Origin: Aedes albopictus
Lineage: Eukaryota; Arthropoda; Insecta; Diptera; Culicidae
Assembly: GCF_035046485.1 (NCBI RefSeq)
Contig: NC_085138.1
Location: 332,116,421-332,180,420 of the forward strand
Direction of reading: 5' to 3'
Length of the DNA: 64,000 nucleotides
Notes under the pieces: model-generated
Databases searched by the model: none
Told to the model about the DNA's origin: nothing
The model's input: the letters and a program-made list of their open reading frames with translations, nothing else
Made by a program: the position numbers and the translations under genes
In this document: piece after piece, positions 1 through 10,019 of the stretch
Numbering within the stretch: position 1 is the stretch's first letter
How the letters are laid out: each line of letters begins with the position of its first letter

Positions 1-1560
1 AACATCAATTTTAGCACAAACAAATCAACTGAACAACAATGTGAAGGATAAAGCGTGGTAAAATATGAAACGGAAGGCTATGCATTAAGGTTTTATGTAA
101 TGGGCAATAACGCGCAGCAATAAACTGCGACTGTGCAGATCGTTGTTGCTTCTCCAGTACCGGTAGAACAACTGCACTCACCCAAGATTCTGGCGGGTAT
201 CTGATTGGAATGAACTTTTTTTGCAGGAAGGGTTTTATTAAACTAAATAAATGGAAAAATAACTGTAAAATAGGGTAATTCATGTATTTTGGACAGGCTG
301 AGGACAACATTGAAAAAATCGTCTCCTAGCTTCCTTAGAAAGCAATTGATTATTTTGCAAAGTTACCAATACGCTATAGTACGATCGTACTTTGCGTTCC
401 TGATGACAAAAACCTTAACGAAAGCATTTTAAGCTTTGAAAATCACAATTTCCAATCGCCTGTTAGAACAGCATTTTGGACACCGAATATATGTTTTGGA
501 CACCCTCAGGTATATATAATTTGGACAGGGCAATTATCTCAATGTTTAGCCATGAATACTGCTAAATCATGGAAGTAGCATAAATTAACAAATATTTTCT
601 TAAAAATAATCAAATTTCTCCGCTTAACAGACATCTATTTCGATAACTATTACAGTTTTTGTTAAAATCGAGGAAATATCGCCAGACCCACAGAATACGC
701 CTCCAAGTATGCAATCGCACTGCATCCCCATGTAGTTCGTCAGATGACCAAATTATATAAACAGTAGAAACCATGCAATGTATTTTGGACATATCCTATT
801 TTAAGCGTTCTAGATGAATGTTAAGAGATTGGTTGCCTAATGCTTCTTTATTGAACATGTTTCGTTGCAAAAAGGCTTTTAAATTTCTTACAATTATTAA
901 TTCAACCATTTTGAGGTGAAAATTGTATGTGACTTTGAAGTGTATGTCGTCTTGCATACCTGTGCATTTGAGGGGTTTTAGTGAAATAATTTACATTTTC
1001 GATAATTTTGGAGTAAATTCTTAATTGTTAAGCGTATTTTCAACGTAAGTCATCAGAAAAGGGTGTATTTGATCCAATAATCGATATTGAGAAGTATCTC
1101 CTTTTATTAGCTCTCCGGAACAAGGCATACATCGTCGAGCATGTCCAAATTATATACATGTCCAAATTATATTTTTTACCCTAACCCACTTGATAATATG
1201 AAAATATATCTTTTGCAAAAAAATGGAAATCTACTTTTCTGATTAATTTAGTATGAGCCCTAATTGACATCCTAGAACATCCTGGATTTGGATATTGATA
1301 CGTATTTGTGAAGTCTTCCTAATGAATATGGAAAAACAACTTTGAACATTTTGCCAGCTATATTGTCATTCAGAGACATTATTAGGATACTCCAAGTCAT
1401 ACAAACTACTTCTAGTTCAGAACTTCAGGATATAATAATAGTCATACCCGCTACATGGAGTAAAGTGTCATAGTCAACTTTTTCACTGAATTTACTCGAA
1501 GACTAATAGATATTTATTTAAAATTTTGAAACATTCCGGGTCATATGAACTGCCCTGCAG
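1..1560. other. AT-rich intergenic DNA, no gene seen
   Basis: No convincing coding region is present; all open frames are short and low in complexity. Copies of the motif TTTTGGACA or its complement TGTCCAAA occur near 285, 475, 495, 520, 782, 1140 and 1158, sometimes paired with a TATATAA stretch. This suggests the remains of one mobile element, but I could not fix its ends or a target duplication. Confidence 0.5.
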
Positions 1561-1596
1561 TTTATTTTTTGATATCTACGTTACCCCGGGGCCCTG

Positions 1597-1611
1597 CCCC
1601 CCCCCCCCCCC
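1597..1611. repeat. 15-base C run beside a probable transposon end
   Basis: A run of 15 C is followed by GGCCCCCC and TAGATCCGGGCCTG. A C/G run next to a motif like this often marks a degraded DNA-transposon end. No partner end was found. Confidence 0.4.
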
Positions 1612-1679
1612 GGCCCCCCTTAGATCCGGGCCTGACTGTGATGACGCCAGTAACGGAAAGCACACTTTTCACTAGAGAA

Positions 1680-2330
1680 ATCCCTAGAGCAAGATAAAGA
1701 GTTCCTAGAATAAATCCTGGAAAAATTTCTGAAAGAGTTTCCAAAGATTCAAGTGAGTGAGATAACTGAATTAATCACTAGATAAATCGCTAGAGAACCT
1801 CTAAAGAAGTATCTTGAGGAACCTTGGGGCAAATCCCCTGAGGACTGCCTGGAGGAATATTCGTAGTAGAATTTCTTTTTAAATTCCTGAAAGAGTAATT
1901 GAACGAGTTTTCAATGAAATCCAGTTAATAATTTCAGGAAGATTCTTAGCAAAAAATCCTGGAAGAATCCAAACTTCCTGTAAAAATAATCAATGAAGAA
2001 ATTCCTTCATAAATTCTTAAAGAATTCCCTTGGGGAATCACAACAAGAGTCGCCGATGAAATCCCATGAAGACAATCAACAAGAATCCAAGCAGGAACAT
2101 GTGGGTGCATTTTAGCAGAAATCCGTGGAAAAATCCTAGGAGGAATTCTTGGAAGAACCACAAGAGAATTCCTGTGAGAACACTCTTGAGGAACTCCATG
2201 AGGAATCTTGGTTAAATCTCTAGAGGAATGTCTGGAGGTGTCACAGAAGAAATCCGTGAAAAATAAATAATGAATTAATTCAGCAGGAATTCTTGACGGT
2301 ATCCCATCATGAACACTTATCCCAAGTAAC
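1680..2330. repeat. Degenerate GGAATTCCTCCA-type minisatellite, block 1
   Basis: The block is made of diverged units in the purine-rich orientation (GGAAT, CCTGGAGGAAT, AATTCCTGAAAGAG), with a period near 12 bp and many substitutions and indels. The open frame at 1946-2332 on the minus strand is a product of this repeat. The same repeat recurs in at least ten other blocks of the window. Confidence 0.75.
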
Positions 2331-3025
2331 ATTTTAAGTTTTGTTCGGCTCTATAAGAGATCTTCATGACCAATTTTATAAAACTCGCAATAAAACTGTT
2401 TTATACATCAAAACCTCTTGATAACCTTTTTAAGAGCATCTTCCGGCTAAGTGGACCACTTTCGGAAAGGCTTTGCAAATCGTATTAAGAGTAGCAATAA
2501 AACTGTTTGAAAACCTGGAGGCATCTCTGAATTGCATTTTTTTCCACTGGGACTACACAAATTGATGGCCCTTTTCAAATGTAAGGTGGGATATGTTCGA
2601 TACGTAAAGTATAAATAACGCCAAAAGATATCAACTGAAATATGTTGAATTGTTGTTGTTTTTGAGCGAAAAATATATTGTATTCTTACTTCTTGTATAT
2701 TGTTGTAAAAAATGGTTGACAAAGTTTTGTGGAAAAGTGACAAAAACGGGTCACTGTAGTTAGTTTTGCCACGAACTGTAACAAGTTCTATGACTCTCCT
2801 GGAATTGCACGAACTACTTCAGAATTATTTTGAAAAAAAAAAAGATGAACCAAACCAGACTTGTGACCGTAGTTGTTTCCTCTACACTTAGTAATTATAC
2901 TTAACCCGTTAACGTGCAAGATGTCTCAAAATTTTTATCTTCAAATAAATTTGTTATTACTCAATAGCCAAGTTCCAATAAAGTAAATATGATGTCACAA
3001 AGAAATGAAAGTCTATGGTGTAGTT
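2331..3025. other. AT-rich flank of the LTR element, no gene
   Basis: The stretch opens with CCAAGTAACATTTTA, a sequence that also breaks the minisatellite near 14871 and 18508 and may be a MITE end. A 98-codon minus-strand frame at 2447-2743 shows no recognisable domain. The last four bases, AGTT at 3022-3025, are the left target duplication of the LTR retrotransposon. Confidence 0.5.
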
Positions 3026-3157
3026 TGTAAGGAGGATCCTGCAAAGGGACCTAAAATCCTTGGCTTTTGCGCCAGACGACGAAGTCGTCTGCCAAGAACT
3101 CCGATTTACTGTGCCCAGCTAGCCTTGCGTTTTGCCCAACCACAGGATCCTTCTTCA
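3026..3157 (-). repeat. 3' LTR (132 bp)
   Basis: Nearly identical to the copy at 12177-12309. It begins on the plus strand with TGTAAGGAGGATCCTG and ends CAGGATCCTTCTTCA, whereas the other copy ends CAGGATCCTCCTTACA. It holds the perfect hairpin CAGACGAC-GAA-GTCGTCTG. No TATA box and no AATAAA are visible. The only differences from the other LTR lie at the purine-tract border. Confidence 0.92.
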
Positions 3158-3174
3158 CTCTCTTCCCAAACTCC
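3158..3174 (-). other. Polypurine tract next to the 3' LTR
   Basis: Read on the minus strand, the sequence directly before the 3' LTR is GGAGTTTGGGAAGAGAG, the expected place and composition for the plus-strand DNA primer of an LTR retrotransposon. Confidence 0.7.
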
Positions 3175-6100
3175 CAAATAACTGACCCAAGTCCAATTCC
3201 GTCAATTCCCAAAATTCGTTAAGTAACTATTCCTGATATTCTTCTATATCACTAATTCATCCAAGAAGGACCGAAAAAAAAAATATGAAATAAGTAGAAT
3301 TGAGAAAAACCTATTTATTGAGGAAAACAACCAAGAGAAAGAAAATCGTTCAATGTTTAAAATTTCGGTTGCGTAATATTTTGATAAAATGAAAACAGAC
3401 TAACAATCCCCTCATCTATCTCCTAGAAGAGCCAGCTGCTCACTGATTGACCATCGCGAGTTCTCCCGGAGCAATCCGCTAGCCTACGGTACCGAACTTC
3501 ACGATGGTCACTCAGTCCCTGCTCGTGACGTCACTCCCCTGCGTATGATCTTCGTGAGTCTTCCTATCCCCTAACACTTGTCTTTTCCCCTACTATTTAT
3601 AAATGTCGTTCCCTACTGGTGTCTGGTGTAAACGTGTGTGTCAGCGGTTCTCTACTTACGGTTGGATGACGAGTCGACTCCTAGCCACCACCCCCCCTTC
3701 GAGATGGTTTCGTCACTGTGGTGGCGGCCGATGACGAACGGGTACGAACACCACCGCGCTTGTCGAGAGTAGTGGCGCCGGTGGGCGCCTGAAGGTACTT
3801 ACAATCGTGACCTGGATGCGATCACCACGAGGATCGTTTCGGGAGGTGTGGAGCGAGCGAGTTGAGCGAAGGCGCCGCCGAAAGACGCGAGTGGACGATC
3901 GCGTTACCGTCGCCGTGGGGCGAGTTGATGACGATCGTGATCGTTCCACGAAAGCAGCGTCCCGTAGAAGGGCTGCGGTATTGCACCAGAACGAGGCGTG
4001 TATCGGTGACGTCGTAGGACGCAATCGATCGGTTGCTGCTTGTCGATGATATTCTCGTCGTATGGCGTCGCTGGGTGGTATTTTACGGAGGGCCTCCGAT
4101 TTCCGGACGTGAGTCGGGCGGATCCCGCTGGCGTTGGGAAAACTTTCCCCCTATGGACTTCTCCACGATTTTGCAGTCAAGTGTAGCGTGTGACGCACGT
4201 GGGCCGAGCTCTCTTCACCGATGACCAACGCTCTCTAAATGTGCCTATAGTGGTATGCGACCACGAGGCGATAGGCACACCTAGGGTGATTCCACCAAAT
4301 ACCACCAGCTTGTCAATCGTAGGTTCACGCTCTGGAATCGATCGCACTCGCACTTTTGCCTCGGACACTCGGGTTCGGGGCGCTGAACCCAACGTAGATT
4401 CGCCACTAGGGGGTGGCTAAACGGGAAAAAGCTCCATGAGGACCCAACACACAATTTCCATACACATGACTACACATTTACCTGTGGTTCACTGCTTCTT
4501 ATTCTCAGGGCTTGTTTTTTTTCTCTAACGACTCACGATCTCTCAATCTCAAAGATTCTACAAAAATTTAATAATTAATTCACTATAGATTTTTTTTTCT
4601 CAGTATGCTTACTTTCGGATACACTTTTATGTTTCGCGACTCACGATTTTGATTTAATTTCAACTTTCAATTGATTCTGTAAATATTTTAAAACATTAAA
4701 ACTTTTTTCTCTTCTCATTTGGTTTAACTTTATACACACTTATAAAATTCAAGGATTTTCTCACTGCACTTATTTGGTTAAATATTCAACTTTTCGGCTC
4801 GGTGGTCCAAGAGGGAAAGATCTTCTCAATCTCCCAGGTCCACCAAGTAACTTCTTCAATTCATTCCTTCCTTTATTTTCTTATATTTCAGGGTTTCCTG
4901 TTCTGGCTTGAATCTGATTTCTACAGTAAAAATTTTCTGTCAATCATCATCAGCTGTTCTAGGTTTCCTGTTGATCGTAGTTTCTCCTCCCACATTTATT
5001 TCTGCCAATTACCCACACTACTATAGCAAATTGATTCGAGCACTTTTTACTTTTTGCCTATTCCACAGGCGAAACTGAAACTAACGCTTCTTTTGAAACG
5101 ACGGATTCTACACCGATCCGTTCGTTTCATCACTCCCAACTTCCCAAAAAAAAAATATGAAATATTTTTTTTCCTTACTTACTTATTCAATATTTTACCT
5201 ATTTACACAAATTATTTAGCAAAATTTCATTTCCGATTCACCCGAATTATTCCAATTTTCACTTATTTCGCACACGATGTTTTCCTTAACTCTATTATTT
5301 ACCCTTATTCCTAAATTCATGCATATTCCCTGAACACTGATTGAATTGTATGTACAAAAACTCGCCGAGCGAGATCCGACGCGACCGTGAATTCGTTACC
5401 GCACCAGTTAACTAACTGGATATTTGCATTTGCTCTGATATCAAACGATACCGCACTCCAATACAGTTATTGGAAGAAATATGAGCATTGTGCTCCCAAC
5501 TACTACATATGTTAAAGGTCGAAAAATGTACCTGAACTAATTGTCGGTCATATTCGTTTCAACAAAATATAGTTAACTCATACCAACTTACACCATATAA
5601 ATATATGGATATCTGCCAAACTACCTACATCCGAACCTCACTCTCGCTTCTCTCTCTCGGCTTTTAAATGATCGTTGATCTACCGGGCTATTGCATTGAA
5701 ACTGTTCTGGGTGGCTATAGTGGGATCTCAACTGTCGACGTATGAAGTACGTACTCAACTCCGTACTAAATTATAATGAAAATTGATCTTCTGGCTATTG
5801 CTGGATGAGATTATGAGGATTTTTTTCAGGATTAACTAGTGTCCAATGTTCCGAACGTAAGTACAAATTTCATGAATTACTAATTTGAGCTCTAATTAAA
5901 TCTTTAATGTTTCTTTTTCAGATTATCAACTCTACCTATACCTATTACCCATAGAGTTCATCATTGAACCCAATGACCTTGAACTCAGTTTACTACCCTA
6001 TCTATTGTTTTACAAAGAAATACTACTGCATCGATCACAACCTTCATGACGGATCAGTGTTTCCCACTCCAATATTTTAGAATCTTTTGGTTTCTTCTGC

Positions 6101-6722
6101 GAAGATAAAAAGCTTCATTAACGTATATCTATGATGCATATTTACACTATTTACATTTTTACCTTTTATTAATGTGAATTATAATTTTTTAGCTCAAGAC
6201 TATATGAAGAAAACTACTCTGCAAAGAATTTATCTGATGTTGTCTCGTTTCGTGTTGTTGGTAAGTTTCTAAACTTTAGTTAACTTACTTCGCGGTTCTT
6301 ATCCTTGCCTTATTGTTGATTTTGCCGACTTCGCGTATTTATTTGGTTCCGTTTGTTTACTTCACCCTTAGTTTGTGTACATAGCTTGTTACCATATAAA
6401 AAAGTGTTTACTTATTTAGAAAATTTAATTAAATTTAATTTATTTACATTTTGTATCGATTTAAGATATTTATTTAAAATTTATTTTACGTTGATTTTAG
6501 CTTGGAGTTTTTTCATGCATCTCCTTTCTGGATTTTTATTTTACTTATTTATTATTCACTTTAAGTATTACCGATTGAACGGGTTTTTTTCTGTCTTGCA
6601 TTTTATTTGTTTTTGTACATAGCTTTACGTCCACCTTTATTGTTTGCCGATTTTACGTATTTTTTGGTTCTTTTTCTTAGTTTCCTTAGTTTATATACAT
6701 AGCTTTTGGTTTATTTCCTTGT
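3175..6722. other. Unexplained segment between pol and 3' LTR
   Basis: This part of the LTR element has no long reading frame on either strand and no env-like features. About 3420-4430 is GC-rich and rich in CG, unlike its AT-rich surroundings. On the plus strand, antisense to the element, there are intron-like signals: acceptors TTTTTTTCAG at 5829 and TTTCTTTTTCAG at 5921, and the donor GTAAGT at 5857, defining a possible 65-bp intron. TATAAA lies at 3598-3603. Direct repeats with GCCGA(C/T)TT(C/T) and TACATAGCTT occur at about 6323-6390 and 6650-6705. It may be captured host DNA or an antisense transcription unit; neither is shown. Confidence 0.5.
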
Positions 6723-9700
6723 TTATATTTTCTTCAGCTGTGAAACGTGATACATTCCTAGATTTTTACCATTTAAATCCTCTAGGATATAACAATATTC
6801 TCCTACTTTTCTCTTCACAATGGCTTCAGAGAACTTGGGTGCTAGTTTTGCATTAAACCCTTTTGTTTTATCGGACAAAAAATAGTTTTTCTTGAGAACT
6901 TTTTGTCCAATCGAGAAATTTAACATTTTACCGGCACGCAAATTGTAGTATTTTGAAAACTTTTCATAGGCAATTTTTAAGTTTTTTCGAACTTCTTCGA
7001 AAATCTTCTTCATTTTTTCGCCGTGTTCTTGTTCTTTAGGGCTCAAATCTTGTCCTACATCCCTCAAAGCCTGATATTCTTCTCCCGAACTAATCTGATT
7101 CCTCCCAAAGTTCACAAAGTATGGAGAAAATTTACTTGATGAATGAGTTGCGTTGTTAATTGCATGCGCAATTTTATAAATGTTTGAATCCCATTCATCT
7201 TGTTCTTTTTTGATAAGCGCTCTAATGGCAGATGTTATTACGCGATTCGTTCTTTCCGCGTTGTTTACTTGTGGGAAATAGACTGGAGTAAGCCAGTGAC
7301 TTACGCCATATCTTTCTAAAAGATTTTTAAAATCTTTCGATATAAATTGCGCCCCGTTATCGGATAATACGATTTCGGGTACGCCAAATACCAAGAAAAC
7401 CATATTTTCCATGAAAAATGAGAGCTGTTTTGCTTTAGCCTTTTTCAGAGGTTGTATGATCACGAATTTCGAAAATATGTCCGTAATGACCAACAAACAA
7501 GTATTTCCGGTTCGTTTTGCTCGCGGAAAGGGACCTACGTAATCTACTGCAATTATCTGCCAGGGTTGATTAGCGATTTTCTGCTTTCCCATGGGGGGTA
7601 CATGATTAATGTTATCAGATTTTGACGTCTTACACGCCATGCAACCCTCACAATATCGTTTCGTGTCACTATACATTCCAGGCCAATAATATGTTTCCCT
7701 CAATTTCCCTAGAGTCTTTTCTGTCGCTAAATGAGCCTCCTCATGGGTTTTCCTAATAAGTTCAATCCTTTCTTGTTTAGTAGGAATTCTCTTCCACACA
7801 AATCTTTCGTCTGCTATTGAAGGTTGCTCATTTACATACTTGTAAATAGTGCTATCGACCACCCTGAAATCTTTGTATTTCAATGGATCAGTCTTAATTT
7901 TCTGAATCATCCCACTGTAGTCCGAGTCCTCCCATTTTACCTTAATGGCGCTGAGTGATCTCGAAAGACAGTCTGCGGTGATGTTATCTCGACCTTTTCT
8001 ATATTCTATGGAAAAATCGAACTGCTGCAGTTTAAGGGCCCATCTGCATAGTTTTGCTGAGCCCTTTTCCGCGCTCACCTTGGATAGCCAGACTAAACTT
8101 CGTGCGTCCGTTATTACGCGGAAATGCGTTCCTTCAATGTAGTTTCGGAATGCTTCAATTGCCCATAGAACAGCTAGGCATTCTTTTTCTACTGCGGCAT
8201 ACTTCCGCCTTGTAGAATTTAATTTTTTACTAAAATATGCGATAATTCGCTTTTCGCTATCATGCATTTGAGTCAGAACTGCTCCCACGGCTAGATCCGA
8301 AGCATCTGACTCAATTGTAAATTCTAGATCAAAATTTGGATTTGCCAGGATCGGTGGACTAATCAGTGCCTGTTTTAGTCTGTCCAGAGCTTTATCCGCC
8401 TCCGAGGTCCAAGAGAACTTTTTCTTGTCCTTTTTTAGAAGGTCTGAGATGGGAGACGTTATGTCACTATAATGACTAATGAATTTCTGGTAGAAGTTAG
8501 CCAGACCTAGGAGGCGTCTGATGTCCTTAACAGTTTTTGGAGTTTCATAATCCAGAATAGGTTTAATTTTCTCCATGTCGATTGATATCCCTTGTTCAGA
8601 AACAACGTAGCCTAGATACCTAACGCTTTCCCTACAGAACTTCGATTTGTTTAAACTAATCGTTAAGTTAGCGCGGTTCAAACGTTTCGCTACTTCCTTT
8701 ATTAAGTTCACGTGTTGTTCCAGTGTTTCGGTCGCGAGGATAATGTCGTCCAAATAAACCCATACGTAGGGTTGCAAGTCATTCCCGAGTACTAAGTCCA
8801 TTAATTTGGACATAGTGAAAGGCGCTCCTTTTAATCCGAAAGGCATTACTTTAAATCTATACAACCCTGATCTTGTTCTAAACGCGGTATATTTTCTAGA
8901 CTCTTTGGCTAACGGAATTTGCCAGTACGCTTCCTTCAGGTCAATAACACTGAAGTATTTGGCCTTTTTGATCCTATGCAAAACTTCGTGCAAATTGGGG
9001 ATGGGATATGCGTTATTTTTGGTCACGTCATTCACTCGTCGGGAATCTAAACAAACGCGAAATTTTCCGTTCGATTTTTTTACGGGTAGCAGAGGGCTCG
9101 CGTAATCCGAATCGCAGGGTTCAATAATATCCATTTTTTTCATACGTTCAATCTCTTCGTCTACGAATTTCTGCACGTAAGGAGAGCAACGATACATGGG
9201 AGAAGCCTTTAGTTCTGCTTCTGGTACAATTTGAATTTTGTGCTCTAAGACCGCGGTTCTACCGATTTTATCATCCTCTGAAAACTGAAAACAACTAATT
9301 GCGTCTAGCAATAGACACCGTTCCTTCTGATTAAGTACGTGTTCTGTTTCAATTTCATCTATCGACATTGGGGGAAAGTCCAAAGTCGGCACTTCTAAAG
9401 ATAAGTCTTCTTCTTCGCTATTCTCTTGTAGTTTGTCAACTGTACCCACAAATTCCGAAAATTTGAGTGTGATTTCAAAGTCTTCGGCCGAAAAATAGTC
9501 TTCTACCAAACTTATGTGATTTATTTGGCCATACGTTTCAGAACTTATTCGATTGAGGGCTTTTAATTCATTGTTATGAAGTTCTATCGCCGGAATGATA
9601 TTAAAAGCATTCCAAAAATTAACTCCTAGGATTAATGGTTTGGAAAATTCCAAAACTATATACAATCTTATAACTTTTGTTATGTTATTAAAAGTTAATG

Positions 9701-10013
9701 GAGCATTTATGAAACCTAGACAGTTGTGTTCGGCTGTTCCAGCTGTATCTATTTTGATATTCGTTTTATGAACTTTGAAATTGTATTTGTGAACCATATC
9801 TATCGAATTTGTGACGGAAATCTCAGCGCCTGAGTCTAATAAGGCTTTAATTTCTGAGTCAACAATTTTTACTATAATATGTGGGCATTTGTTTGGTTTG
9901 ATGTTCAATTCATAAATCTTCCAGCGGGAATTCTCGCTTTCCAAGTGTTCCTTCATAGGGTCTACATTATTTACCGGAAAAGAATTGCCCCTCACTTCTC
10001 CTCCGAACTGTCG
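6723..10013 (-). CDS. pol: Ty3/gypsy Pol polyprotein (PR-RT-RH-IN), by -1 frameshift
   Basis: Makes the enzymes that copy the element RNA to DNA and insert it. Counting from residue 1 at 9995, an aspartic protease motif LLDSGAEIS lies near residues 52-60, the RT catalytic motif YLDD near 412, the RNase H motif ESDASDLAVGAV near 560, the integrase HHCC zinc finger (THEEAH, CEGCMAC) near 747-785, and the DDE residues in AVDYVGPF, LSDNGAQF and NNAERTNR near 816, 876 and 911. This order is that of Ty3/gypsy. The frame is -1 relative to gag and stays open upstream past the first possible non-AUG start (GTG at 9995), so I place its beginning at the slip site, giving about 1096 residues. No stop or frameshift is seen, so the protein is probably functional. 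Translation depends on the signal at 9976-10019. Confidence 0.95.
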   Translation of the reverse strand, partial: RQFGGEVRGNSFPVNNVDPMKEHLESENSRWKIYELNIKPNKCPHIIVKIVDSEIKALLDSGAEISVTNSIDMVHKYNFKVHKTNIKIDTAGTAEHNCLGFINAPLTFNNITKVIRLYIVLEFSKPLILGVNFWNAFNIIPAIELHNNELKALNRISSETYGQINHISLVEDYFSAEDFEITLKFSEFVGTVDKLQENSEEEDLSLEVPTLDFPPMSIDEIETEHVLNQKERCLLLDAISCFQFSEDDKIGRTAVLEHKIQIVPEAELKASPMYRCSPYVQKFVDEEIERMKKMDIIEPCDSDYASPLLPVKKSNGKFRVCLDSRRVNDVTKNNAYPIPNLHEVLHRIKKAKYFSVIDLKEAYWQIPLAKESRKYTAFRTRSGLYRFKVMPFGLKGAPFTMSKLMDLVLGNDLQPYVWVYLDDIILATETLEQHVNLIKEVAKRLNRANLTISLNKSKFCRESVRYLGYVVSEQGISIDMEKIKPILDYETPKTVKDIRRLLGLANFYQKFISHYSDITSPISDLLKKDKKKFSWTSEADKALDRLKQALISPPILANPNFDLEFTIESDASDLAVGAVLTQMHDSEKRIIAYFSKKLNSTRRKYAAVEKECLAVLWAIEAFRNYIEGTHFRVITDARSLVWLSKVSAEKGSAKLCRWALKLQQFDFSIEYRKGRDNITADCLSRSLSAIKVKWEDSDYSGMIQKIKTDPLKYKDFRVVDSTIYKYVNEQPSIADERFVWKRIPTKQERIELIRKTHEEAHLATEKTLGKLRETYYWPGMYSDTKRYCEGCMACKTSKSDNINHVPPMGKQKIANQPWQIIAVDYVGPFPRAKRTGNTCLLVITDIFSKFVIIQPLKKAKAKQLSFFMENMVFLVFGVPEIVLSDNGAQFISKDFKNLLERYGVSHWLTPVYFPQVNNAERTNRVITSAIRALIKKEQDEWDSNIYKIAHAINNATHSSSKFSPYFVNFGRNQISSGEEYQALRDVGQDLSPKEQEHGEKMKKIFEEVRKNLKIAYEKFSKYYNLRAGKMLNFSIGQKVLKKNYFLSDKTKGFNAKLAPKFSEAIVKRKVGEYCYILEDLNGKNLGMYHVSQLKKI

Positions 10014-10019
10014 TTTTTT
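9976..10019 (-). promoter_or_regulatory. -1 ribosomal frameshift signal between gag and pol
   Basis: On the minus strand the heptamer A-AAA-AAC (10019-10013) lies in the gag frame exactly as X-XXY-YYZ requires. An 8-nt spacer (GACAGTTC) follows, then a 9-bp stem: GGAGGAGAA (10004-9996) pairs with TTCTTTTCC (9984-9976) with two G-U pairs, around an 11-nt loop. AGGG in the loop could pair with CCCT (9960-9957) to form a pseudoknot. The gag stop TGA (9994-9992) lies inside the loop. Slippage here puts the ribosome in the pol frame with no intervening stop. Confidence 0.85.

Noticed and set aside
3598..3603. TATAAA as the promoter of the LTR element
   Set aside because: It lies in the internal region near the 3' end, not in the LTR, and has no initiator at the right distance on either strand.
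3713..4420. Several 60-100-codon frames on both strands in the GC-rich part of the LTR element
   Set aside because: They overlap each other on both strands, as expected in GC-rich DNA. None is recognisable, and none extends to an env-like size.
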